A stretch of 64,000 bases of DNA, taken from Guillardia theta CCMP2712 (lineage: Eukaryota; Cryptophyceae; Pyrenomonadales; Geminigeraceae). The notes under the pieces were generated by a model that worked only from the letters and a program-made list of their open reading frames with translations, was not told the origin of the DNA and ran no database searches. The stretch is from positions 91,336-155,335 of the forward strand of contig NW_005434570.1 in NCBI RefSeq assembly GCF_000315625.1. Reading direction: 5' to 3'. This document shows, in pieces, positions 21,103 to 31,931 of this stretch; position 1 is the stretch's first letter; the number at the start of each line of letters is the position of its first letter. Both the position numbers and the translations under genes were made by a program.

Positions 21103-24100
21103 ATGGCGGTGGGGGCTGGGAAGGCATGGCTGCTGCTGCTGCTGCTGTCCATGGCCGGAAGCTGCTCCATCGCCTCGCAAGGAGGGCAGACGGTTGAGAC
21201 GATCCGGCAGCAAGACATGGCGCCGCAGGGGATGACCCATCTGAGGGATGCGAAGAAGGGGAAGAAAGTCAAAGTCGCGAAGGTCCCGACGGAGCCTCCT
21301 GTCGGAACCAGGGACTTCTACCCGGACGAGGTACCATGATGAGAGTTCGATGATCTCTGATTGATCTCGGTTGTCCATGTTGTCCCTTTGTGTACTGGGT
21401 GCTACAGTTGAACATGTATCTGCTAGATGTGAACATGTGCCTTCTGATTGTTGGTCTTGACACAATCTGGATACAGTTTGCACGCCGGTCGTGGCTGTTC
21501 GAGAGCTTCCGCCAGGTATCTAAGAGATTCAACTTCCAAGGTGCACCCTATCACGACAACTATCATGAGATGTCTGACACTCGTGTAGAGTATGACTCTC
21601 CTGTGTTGGAGCATGAAGTTCTTTACACCCGCAAGTCCGGGGAGGAGATCACGGGGCAGATGTACAACTTTGTCGACAAGGTGATGCAAGAGAGTCCTGG
21701 CACGTGTGCAGGACCTGACGAGGCTGCTAGGATGGGTACAATGTGACATTGAGGCCGGAAATGACTCCCAGCTTGGCTCGGATGGTCATATCGAGGGAAA
21801 AAGAGCTGTTCTTCCCTCTCAAATGGTTCTCCATCCCTCAGGTCAGTCCGTGTCTCCCATCTGCTCCTACACTCACCCTCGTCCTCGGCAATGCCAGTGC
21901 TGGAGGTTCGAAAACGTGCAGGCAAGACCGTGACTGACCTTCCTTGCTACTTCGCTCTTACCCAGAAGGCACAGAGGGGGAGGAAGCGGGAGCACTATCA
22001 GTGGAACATGGACATTGTTGGAGTGAAAGTGATATTGCTCTATCGAGCATCGACGTCTCCTCCGCTCCTCTCAGCTCCTTGTTGCAGAACGTGGCAGCTG
22101 AAGCTGAGCTGATCGCAGCTACCGTCAGTCTCTTCCAGTCCCTCGGCCTGGGCTCGGGGGATGTAGGCATCAAGGTATGTGAGGACAGGAACTCTGCTGC
22201 TCTGACTTGGCTTGTAAGGTGAACTCTCGTAAGATCCTCAACTCAGCGTTGAAGATCATGGATGTGCCCGATGAAAACTTCTCGTCAATCTGCATCATCC
22301 TCGACAAGATAGACAAGGTTGGCTCGCAGTTTTAGCGTTCGATCCTCCACTGATCTCCCGGCAGATTGGAAGAGATCGAGTTGTAGAGGACCTGGAGAGC
22401 GCTCATAGCTTGCAAGTGATCGTTCAGCCACCCACGTGTTCCCTCGTTGACATCCTTACAGCATGATTGTTCTCTCAACATTGTCAAGATCGCCTCGTGC
22501 ACTTCGCTCGAGTCGCTCGAAGAGACGATCCGGTCAGTCGATGACGAGGAGAAGATTGAAGACTCATGTGCTTCACCTTACAGTGACTTGAAGAGAGAAA
22601 CGCATGCTGCTGTCCCTGAGCTCCGCGCTGCCATTGACGAGCTCCGCCAACTTTTCTCCCTGCTAGACTCGCACGGAGTGAGTTTGTCGTGCTGTTCGAG
22701 CCTGTCAATTACTCGGCGTCTCTTCTAGGTCAAGGACTATGTCTCCTTCGATGCCAGCGTTGTCCGAGGGCTTGCGTACTACACAGGAAGAGGAGGGAGT
22801 GGAAGAGAAGGAGGAGGGGGGGGGGAGGGGGAGGCAGGATCAAGAGGAAAAGGGAAGGGCCGGGAGGGAACAAGGGGAAAGAGAGAGGGTATGGGAAGGG
22901 GAAAGCCTGGAGCCTAGATTGTATCTCATCTCTGGGAGCGGGGGCGGGGGGTTGAAGAGAAACTCACAGGAAGGAATGAAGAGTGAGTTCATCCTTCTGA
23001 CATGCTGACGTGCAGGGATCGTATGGGAAGGGTTTGACCTCTCAGGAGAGTTTCGAGCGATCTGCGGGGGAGGGAGGTGGAGTTCCTTCTGGTTGTCTGG
23101 TGGTGGGAGGAGGACTGATTGAAAGCTGAAGATATGACAACTTGATGAAGCTTTATGGAGCACAACACGAGGTAACAAGAAGTCATGGTTGCCCATGATG
23201 ACAAGGGCTCGTAGATCCCTTGCGTTGGGTTTGGATTCGGGGATTGTGTGATCATGGAAGTTCTTGCAAAGAGGTACTCGCATACCTTAGCACATGCATG
23301 CATGATCAGCTCCATTTTTGTCAGCTGAAGATCGTGTTTTGCTCTTTGTCTTCATGTGCAATAGCTGCAACCTTGTGCTGAGTAGTTTGTATTTGATCAC
23401 AGGAACTTACTGCCTAAAACCATGAAGACTTGCGATGTTGTGGTTGCTGCTTACAATCAGGTCTTCGAACTTCGATGGAATGAGTCATGTGACGTAGGAG
23501 CTCAACAGGAAATGCTCGGCCATGCTTGCAGCATCACATCGCAACTCCGTCAGGTGCTGGGCGCCAATTTCTATCTGGGTCGAGCTAAAGATTGGACAGG
23601 CGAATGTGATTGTAGACTTGTCTCTGCAACCAAAGAATCGCATCGGAAATGTGGGCGGCAGGTTGAGGGAACGAAGACCTCTAACGCATCTTCCTTTAGA
23701 TCTTCGACTATGCTGATCGATCGGGAGCATATCATATGATCTTCGTCGCTCCTGACGAGATTGCAAGAGGTCTGAAGCTGATATTATCTCGTCCCTTCAA
23801 CATCCTTCCTTTTGCCGACCAACTCTTAGCTCCAGCCATCGTTCCTTGACTTCTTCTTTACAGGGAAAGTGCGGATCAAAGCGTTGAGAGGATCTTTCAG
23901 TGAGATCAATCTCAGTACTTCCCCTCATTCTTCCCTTTCCACATCTTGACAGTCATCGCAGGAGGTTTCAAGAGCCTGGGGGGTGAGACGTATGAGATCT
24001 CAGGTGAGTGCGGAGCTATTGCGATTGCGATCGCTTCAAGCTGACGGGACTTCAGAGGATGGAAAGCAGATTGACGTGCCTATCGGGAGCATACGTCACT

Positions 24101-24132
24101 TTATCGAGGAGCTCTATTCCTCTCCTTCCTAG
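21103..24132 (+). CDS. Histidyl-tRNA synthetase, organellar type (22 exons, 523 aa)
   Basis: Charges tRNA-His. Exons: 21103-21330, 21477-21540, 21589-21680, 21731-21841, 21898-21921, 21975-22028, 22088-22174, 22219-22317, 22365-22415, 22462-22532, 22584-22677, 22729-22786, 23016-23076, 23132-23171, 23215-23273, 23403-23460, 23509-23553, 23600-23650, 23700-23769, 23864-23899, 23962-24003, 24056-24132. Class II hallmarks follow in order: PVGTRDFYPDE, RSWLFESFRQVSKRF, EEITGQMYNF, VTLRPEMTPSLARMV (motif 2 region), REHYQWNMDIVGV, VVRGLAYYTG, EFRAICGGGRYD, VGFGFGDCVIMEVL. It is closest in my memory to the plant organellar enzyme. The N terminus (MAVGAGKAWLLLLLLSMAGS) looks like a secretory signal peptide, so import into a complex plastid or its periplastid space is likely. 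Exon 5 is only 24 nt and its donor is GC. The donor after 22786 reads GAAGAG, not GT. Confidence 0.92.
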
Positions 24133-25202
24133 CATTTCGTTGTCACTCATTTCTTCTATCTAGTTAATCTTCAATTGCTTCCTGTCATGTTTGCCCCTTT
24201 TTCACATTATCCCCTTCAAAATCCCACCTGAAATTATGTATTCGAAGTTGTTTCAAACCACATAGGACTTTGTCGAGGGGCTGAGCCGATGCAGCTCCTT
24301 CAGAACAGGTTTCTGCTGGAACCCGACCGCCCCCCTCCTGCTCGTGGAACGCCGGAAGAAGACTGCTCGGTAGATGCTCTCCTCGTCGTCCCCCGCCGTC
24401 CCATTGCAAGCGAGCTTGTCCCATGAGCGCTCCTGGGCATGAGACGCTCCTGCTCTCTTGAGGAGCCCGCGGTCTTGCTCCTGACTCCGCCCGGGCCGCC
24501 TGTAGGGCCACCTGGTGACTGTCGGAACCAGCCGCTGAGCGGTCAGGACTTTGTCGGCGCAGCCGATCCTAGCTTGAGTCGGCGACTCATCACAGCCTCG
24601 GACTCAGATCGGACCGTCCGGGACCGGGCCGCCCGGCCGCGACCACTGCCACGGATCCGACTCCCGGCGACGCCGCCAGTGCCCGGCGGCCGAACCCGGC
24701 GCCGGTCTTCCGACTCATGACGGCCCGTTGAGATAGCCAGATGCGGCTGTAGTACTTGCCGGCAATGGGCAGGAGGGTTGGAGAGAAGACTTGAAAGAGA
24801 TAGAGTTAGAAAGTGAGAGGCAGGAGTCATTGATCTACATGATAGTAACCAACACCGATACCAACTTGCATCTCTGATCTCATGATCCTCACTCGCATCC
24901 TTTCATGCGTATCATTCAGAGATAGATCAGGAGCCTTACGACCTGAGACAGCGGGATGGAGCCATCGTCGAGCAGAGCTCGCACGAGACACTCGATCTAC
25001 TCAGAGGTGCTTGTAACTTTGCTCAGCAACATCTGACCGACGCGTGAAGGGAGGAGAAACGTCAGCCGGAGAGAGCGGGCAAGAAGTTGCAACAGCAAGA
25101 CCAGTCGAGGTTGCTTATTATGCTTGCTGCGAAGCAGCAGCATTCGCTCATGGATGGTTTTGGTAGGCTCCTTCTAATGGTGACTTTCATGCTGCAAACT
25201 CC
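24133..25202. other. Intergenic, with GC-rich patch
   Basis: Contains a GC-rich patch at about 24,470-24,720 of the type seen in the RWP-RK array. No supported gene. Confidence 0.5.
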
Positions 25203-26717
25203 ATGGTTCACTCCAAGAATTTCTTTCCGTGGGCTGGACAGGTTGTCGATCTGTTTTTGCCGCGGTTTGACGAGCTGGAGCAGGCAGAAGTGATACGAGC
25301 AATGCAGAAAGATGATTATTACACCACACACTTGAAGGCTGGTTGCTTTTGTAGCTGAGTCCCTTCTCATCTCTCTCCATAGAAAGCTTTGGCTGATGCC
25401 ATTCAAGCTGTCTTGGGGGCGAGGGCGATTACCAGGTGGTCCGAGGCGAATCAAGAGCTGAACTTACAAACTTTTGAGGCATCAAAACGCCATTGAGAAC
25501 ATAGCAGGCCTAGTGTACTTCGGTTTGACCACAGGAAGGTCGCATCACAGATCCCTTGCTTTGGTCAAGACCCGGCTGACTGAACTTGACTCGTTTTAGT
25601 GCCAAACCTACGCTGGGAGAAGAGTACTGCGAAGTTCGACAGGTGTGCAATCATAGTCAACCACCTCACTATCTTTTGATGGACTTGATCAGCTTGCTGC
25701 TGATACTGAGACCTCTGCCTCGAGAGCTCAAAGGGCAGCCTTGATAGTTTGGAAGCTCGTCGTTCCCTACGTTTCCAAAGTGAATCGTGCACTAGGATCT
25801 TTGTTCATACACTGACAGAGGAGCGAAGATAGCTCAAATGCGAATCATTCGCCAGAACAACATGAGAAATCTCGAAGGGAGTGATGGGAGGACGAGGGCT
25901 CGATGGCTGCATATGGCTGCCCAAGCGCTTCCGATGTGCAATGAAATATTCGAGGCGGCAAACCGCCTTCACCTTGCAGCATTCTACATGTATGGAATGT
26001 TTTACAGCCTTCCTCATAGGTTTGTTCTTTGATCTTACGCTTCAAGCTCAGTTTGAAAGCAGATTTGCTGAAATTCGACACATCTCGCTTCAAGCAAATC
26101 GCGGTCATCGAGACTTCAACACGTTGTAGGTTGCATTTTGAAACGAGTTAGTGATGTGAAGTTTGTCTTGTTTTCAAGGTACTCTATCTTGGCGAAGCTT
26201 CTTGTATTCAAAGAAATTGTGATCTTAGCCGATTATTTAGGTACTAGAGTGAAATCGCTAGGGTCAGTCCATTGGTTGCATGCGGCACTCAATTGTAACA
26301 CCTTTCCATCAGCAAGGCGGATGTGCAAGTATTCCAGCAGGAGGCTGACAGCGATGATGTGAGCTCAGCAGATCCATCGAATACCCCTGGAGCGTCGAGC
26401 AACAAGAAGAAGTGCATGCTTTGCTTGAGTTCACGGAGACATCCGACGGCTACGCAATGCGGTAGTCTCGAGAGAGAGAGAGAGTGCTGCTGTATGAAAT
26501 CACATGTTTTGTGTATCAGGGCACGTATTCTGCTGGACTTGCATCTCAGAATGGTGTGCAAATAAGCCGGAATGTCCCTTGTGCAGGTGCTTAAACTTGC
26601 TCTTGAACGCTACAGTGCATATCTTGATTGCCCTGATCTATTGGTTTGCGACGCAGGCAGCGAATATCTCTTTCTTCACTCTTGCGACTTTATCATTACA
26701 CACCTACATCAGAGTAA
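25203..26717 (+). CDS. PEX10: Peroxin 10, RING-type ubiquitin ligase (11 exons, 323 aa)
   Basis: Peroxisomal membrane E3 ligase of the PEX2/PEX10/PEX12 complex that recycles the import receptor PEX5. Exons: 25203-25337, 25383-25435, 25479-25538, 25600-25642, 25693-25779, 25829-26019, 26063-26122, 26179-26248, 26317-26461, 26520-26586, 26657-26717; phases agree throughout and give 323 codons plus stop, normal for PEX10. Family marks: [49 protein letters not shown], and a C-terminal RING finger spread over three exons ([34 protein letters not shown]) with the C3HC4 ligands present, ending [12 protein letters not shown]. Introns are 43-80 nt. Intron 1 appears to start GC, and exon 6's acceptor (AAG at 25826-25828) was chosen by phase. 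Confidence 0.9.
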
Positions 26718-26841
26718 AGCTAAATGGAAGAACATGCGCAGGAGTTGGGCGATGATATCAGAATCCTTCACACATTTATTTCAATCATTTAAAGATCATC
26801 TTTCTCAGTCTTTTCTACAAAGCTGGATACTATGGAAACTG

Positions 26842-27560
26842 TTAAACTATGATAGTCATGTCGAGAGGGCGGATGCTTTGCCTCGATAGGCCCCCGACCT
26901 TGTTCTGTATTTCCTTGACGTTCAACAATCTCCTCCTCATCAAGATCGGAACGTTCTCTTCTCCTCTTGACACAAGGATCTCCACTGATGTCCCTGCTGG
27001 ACCGAGCATCTTGGACGCGATGTTGTACACGTTGCTATATCTTTCACACTTGTCAGCTTCATCTGGCATCACAGCAGCTCCACCGACCTCACAGACACCC
27101 CGTCGATCTCTAGGAGTACATCTCCTACCTTCGGGCATGGCGAGACGAGATCTGCAGGATGATCAAGACACGGGACAACGCATACATCCTCCGAGTTGTT
27201 CACCGTGCTCGTTAGGACAGAATATTGCCGTGAATGTCGGGCGATCAGATTTTGGGTCCATGCTTATCATCGCACCTATCCCAGCACTAGCATCCTGGGA
27301 TCCGGTTTCAAGTCAAGTCTTTGATTCGTGGTACAGCTTCTGACCTGAGATGGAGATGTATGGTTTGGAGATGATGGTTGACCACAGACTTTGATGATAA
27401 CATTCATGTAAGGCAGTGATTCCACCACTCGAACAATCGCACCTGGCGAACGAACGAGTCTTGCATTCAATGGCGGGGTTTCCTGCTCGCAACAGAAATT
27501 GCCACAGACCCGCAGACTTTCCTTTCGTTTCTCTAGCCCAGACTCTAGTACATTCCCCAT
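26842..27560 (-). CDS. PDZ-domain protein
   Basis: Start ATG at 27560 (MGNVLESGLEKRKE; Gly2 with Ser6 fits an N-myristoylation signal, inference). Downstream exons give GIGAMISMDPKS, VPCLDHPADLVSPCP, then VGDVLLEIDGVSVRSVELL and MLGPAGTSVEILVSRGE: the GDVLLEIDG...GPAGT...V.RG signature of a PDZ domain. Stop at 26842. Exon borders between about 27,100 and 27,420 are approximate. PDZ domains bind C-terminal peptides; partner unknown. It lies tail-to-tail with PEX10 and is divergent from the coiled-coil gene that follows. Confidence 0.6.
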
Positions 27561-27655
27561 GGCTTGAAGCTAAACTTTGGCCAACAAAATCTGTGACGGA
27601 TAACGGGTAAACTTCCCAGATCGAGAAATCCAGCCAGGTCTTGAGAGGAAGTGCG

Positions 27656-30564
27656 AGCGGAATGAAGGGGAACGGTGAAGACGGTAGAGACAGAGGAGCT
27701 GGTCAAAGCTTGGTGCCGAGAGGAGCGAGGCGCGGGATGCTGTCGAGGAGCAATCGCTCAGCCCTCCACAGCTTCATTGCGCCACAGTCCCCTTCTCCCA
27801 GCCGCCGGGCATCTGAAGATCGAAAGAAAAAGTTTGGTTTGTTGCAAAAGTTCCCCCACATGGGAAGGCAGCCCTTGCTGATGCACGACCATGGAGACGA
27901 TCTTTGTCTAAAGTTTTAGTACCTTGAGATCTGATGACTGAAAACTCTTGGCTATTCGTTCCGGGCTTCTCGAGGGCTCACTGACCGGCTCCGTGGCTCA
28001 TGGTTTTCAACACCGCCTCAGAGAGGAAGGGGGATAAAGGGCAGAAATGAACAATTAAGAAATCTTAATAAACTTTTTGTTCACGGGGTACTTACGCCTC
28101 CGAGGCGAGCTTGTTCTCTGGTCAAACTTTGTTCTTGAAAACCTTCGAAACAATTCGGGCAACCAGCCATGCTGTCAGACGCCGGTGAGCAAGCAGCAGC
28201 AACTCCCCTGGTCTCTTCTCCTGCCCCTTCCTTCTCTCTTCACTGATCTTCCTTGCCCTCTACTCTTTCTACCTCCTCCAACTCACCCTTCGCCGCTCCC
28301 TCCCCTCGCTGGATCACCTCGCCCTGAGGCTCTTGACTGCCCCTTCATTCCGCCCAATCCCCTCCTCGGGCCGAAAAAGGACGAGAGGCATTGCCCTGCT
28401 ATCCCTCTCACTGCAACAAGTAGCACAGTCAGCCTATGATCATGTGCTGGAGGAGAGCGAGAAAACCGTAGACGACGTAGATGACTAAGTTGAGGCAATG
28501 CCAGGTGTTTGTTTGCAGGAACTAAAACAATCTCTAATGCAAACAAGTCTGAATGAAGACCCGGAACATTGCGTCTGGAGTCTGGTTGAGCAGGTTGATA
28601 GGCCATAACTCATGGTTTCAAAAGAGTGCTGTGTTGTGATGCTCTGTTGAATCAGGCTGTCCAGTTGATTGCAGATCGAGAATCTGCAGCGGAGCGAGAT
28701 GAGGTGATTACTTGATGTGTTTTTTTGGTGTGACTGATGAGAACGTATCATCAAAGATTAAAGTTCGGAGAGAGATTCTGGATCTTCAAGGTAGACTCCG
28801 ATGAAAAAAGTATATTTTCTTTCTTGTAACATTCCGATCAGCGAAAGTTGTAGAGTGGCAGGGAAAATACTCAGAGTCTGAAAGTAAGTCAATGTCTTAG
28901 CCTCAGGGCAAGTATGATGCAATACTACTGCAGGCTATGTTGTTCAATCGCTAGACTTGCACAGGTGATTGCTTCGTTGAGGTTGATAGCGCTGAAAACT
29001 GCTTTTTCAGAGAGATCGAATGTTGCAAACAATTGCTTGATGACAGTCAATGTGAACTGTATACATTTGTTATGTTTAACCTGATGCTTGACGAGAAGTG
29101 TATAGCGAGCAGCAAAGATTGAAATACGAGATAGCTTTATCGGAAAATTGTGTCCTGTCAGAAAGGCAAAGTACCAGGATTGATTCAGCGTTAATGATAA
29201 GATTTCAAGGATACAATGTGCTTTCGAGTATGCAGAGCTTCTCGTTCGCGACCTTCGGTATAACTGACCGAGTCAAAGCTGAATGACTGACAAGCTCTCT
29301 TGAAAGAAAGCTAGAAGCTTACATAAAGTCACAAGTATTGGTTGTTCAAGATGAAAGGCATAATGTAGATCGGATCATTGCGTTGAAGAGAGGAGTTTGT
29401 AATTTAGCGTTCTGTCAGAACAAGACGAATGACGCCCCGTATAAATCACACCTGAAGACGATCGAGGAAAGAGATCAAGTGTCAAGATCCTTGGATCGGG
29501 ATGATGAATGTTAGTGCAGGCTCAGTACAGGGCAGCCGAACGTGCTATCAATCTTCTCAACATAGAGCAAGCCAAAGGTTTACAGCAACTTCAGGAAGCA
29601 GATTCGAGGTGAGGAGCTTTTGAAGGTGCCAAATGAGTTCGAATGATATGTGCCTGCAAGGATCTCCGAGCTCTTGAGGTTCCAGCATGCCTTGCAGGTA
29701 TCTCTCCGCTCGCTCCCACATGTGACGGGGCTGCGATATCAAGGAACTGACGCTGCTGGGACGTGACCGCTCGTCGTTCAGGGAGACCTCCAGGAAGCTC
29801 GTGAGCTGATAGCTCAACTTCAGAATGAAGTGAAAGTTTCCCAAGACAAGGTTCTGCGTCTTCTCGCTAGAGTCTCCGTGGTGAGATGACAGCAGGTAAA
29901 AGAGAAGGAGCACATGGTAGAGGTCTTGAGGAGGCAGCTTCATGGGTCGTCGGTCAAGGGGTCTGCACCAAGACTGAACCATGGTCGCTCCTGGCGGTCT
30001 AGTGCACGATGCGGGCTCACTGACAGAGCAGAGATCATCCGAGGGCTTGAGAGTCAGCTCAAGGTGGCGAGGGAGGAGGTGAGTGGTGTAATGGGGAGTC
30101 GAGGGTGACGATGACCAACCTGCGAGCAGATATCAAGACTTTCGCGATCGAAGCAGGACGAGGCAGATATTTCTCAGCACGCATCCTTGGACTGCTGAAT
30201 GCTAACTGGTGGTCCCAGAGTCCGTGGTTGCCCATGATCAACTTCGACGAGCTGCTCTTCGGCAAGGCCTCGGCCCTGGTACACTCGGGGTCTTCCCTCA
30301 AAGTAGCAGAGCCCTTGGCGATCCCCAAACATAAAGGAAGCGGCCAGGAGGGGGATGGGAGTATCTTGGGGTGTAGCGACTTCACGCTTGTCTCTCTGAG
30401 GGAGCACAACTCGTACTTGCAAGGAAAGGTAAGCTCGTCGCTGTCCAGTGCAAGCGACTATTGACGGACGGGGGGTTGACTTTTCCTGAGAACAGGTCAA
30501 GGCGCAGGAGGTTCTAATTGCTGAACTCAACGCCAGATTAGGGCTTCCGGCCAAGAGCAACTAA
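27656..30564 (+). CDS. Coiled-coil protein, multi-exon
   Basis: A string of short plus-strand exons with heptad-like composition: YEIALSENCVLSERQST (about 29,130), AAERAINLLNIEQAKGLQQL (about 29,530), GDLQEARELIAQLQNEVKV (about 29,780), EKEHMVEVLRRQLHG, DRAEIIRGLESQLKVAREE (about 30,030), LREHNSYLQGK (30,400), and a last exon VKAQEVLIAELNARLGLPAK with TAA at 30562-30564. The 5' end is uncertain (ATG 27656 is a guess). No enzymatic domain is seen; probably a structural or cytoskeletal protein. Confidence 0.5.
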
Positions 30565-30836
30565 GCGGGGAACTTCGGAAGCCGGAACCGTGACTGCCAG
30601 GCATCATGGCATTGAAACCGTCCCAATTGTCTACATCCGACTGCCACGTCGGATCTCGGGCACACCACTGACTGCAATGACCGTACTATGGCGTGACTTT
30701 CAAGCCGGAAGTTCTCCTGGCCGCGTAAAGCCTTGAAAGCGCGGCCTGCCGCCCGGTGCCTCTCGTGCCGCAGTGTCAAGGGCAAGCCTCCCTCTTCGAC
30801 TCTCCTGCCAGATTGTCCTACGGTACTGAGTGTTTG

Positions 30837-30982
30837 ACTTAACTTTGAGTAAACTCCAGACTGTAACCGAGTCACCGGGCCGGCGGCCCGGACCGTACGG
30901 TCACAGTCAAGTGGCCGAAGGCTTGTGTAAAAGGGGCAGACTCGGCATGTCACTCAACCTCTATCTTTACTCAAAGTTAAGT
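30837..30982. mobile_element. 146-bp MITE-like element with 17-bp perfect TIRs
   Basis: ACTTAACTTTGAGTAAA at 30837-30853 is exactly reverse-complemented at 30966-30982. The interior is GC-rich with ACCGTACGGT-like palindromic pieces and has no coding capacity. The flanks do not show an obvious target-site duplication (TTAA is possible because both ends read through TTAA). The same 17-mer occurs singly in the RWP-RK units and at 63.72 kb, so these may be solo ends or internally deleted relatives. Confidence 0.6.
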
Positions 30983-31931
30983 TAAAACCTCTATCTATTT
31001 GCCCCAACAAAAAGAGATCTTTGTCCTTCCAAGGGTGGGTAGTTGAAGGTCAAATAGAGGGTAGTCAATTCCAGAGAGCTGGACGGGTGGTCCCTTTTTT
31101 GCCCAACTGGGGTAGTACCCGATACCACTGGGCGCGGGGGGCCGTAAAGATCAATTCAGTCGTAGGGTGGGTTATAAATGTGGGGTGGGTGGTACACTGT
31201 ACTTACAACGATGAGACAAAGGGGGCGGTACTGAGATAAAAGAAAATAGAAGGGGTGGGTAGTCAAATCCAAACATTACCGAATGGGGTAGGGTGGCCTT
31301 TTTAGGCGGGTAGTTGAGATCAAGATTTGAGTTTGGACGGTGAAAAGGAATAATGGTGGAGAGAAAGGCAGCAGAGGAAAGGAGGGAAGAGGTGAGGAGA
31401 GGAGAGATAAGATAGCTGAGAATGAAAGACATAAGAAAAACAGTTGCAGACATGTTGCAGGTGATCTTATAGAGTGATACTGATTGATCACGCTTGAAAA
31501 ATGATCAGAACGGGAAGGACTGAAGGTCTCGATCCAAAACAGGAGCGATAAAGATTTGATGATTATGACGTGAATGGATTTGTATTGAAGATTCAAAAGG
31601 TCTTGAAGTCCAGGTGTATATTCAGCAGCGTCGTAAGTTTGTTGCTTTCAGACAAGGACAGAAGGGATCGGGCAGTTGTCCACGATTTTTCAGCAAAACA
31701 TGTTAACAGAGATATGTCGAAGAGTAGGTGTACTGATTAGGGGAGACGATCGTCGTGGTATGACTAGATACGTCGTGTGATGAGAAAAGCGAATCAGCCC
31801 TGGAGCAGAACATTGTTGGAGGAAGGGAAAAATGATCAGAACAGTCAGCAAACTTCGAACCTACACGCATCGCTTGCTTGACGCAGCTGTTCTCGCAGGA
31901 CATTTTAAGCGCTGGTTGACATCCTGCAAGG
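30983..31931. other. Intergenic, GGGTAGT/GGGTGGGT-rich stretch
   Basis: From about 31,020 to 31,330 the plus strand repeats GGTAGT and GGGTGG words in AT-rich context; a similar texture is seen at 42,690-42,790. No open frame or family is recognised. Confidence 0.35.

Noticed and set aside
22739-23008. Glu/Gly-rich frame inside HisRS
   Set aside because: It is the purine-rich intron between the RGLAYYTG and IVWEGFD exons.
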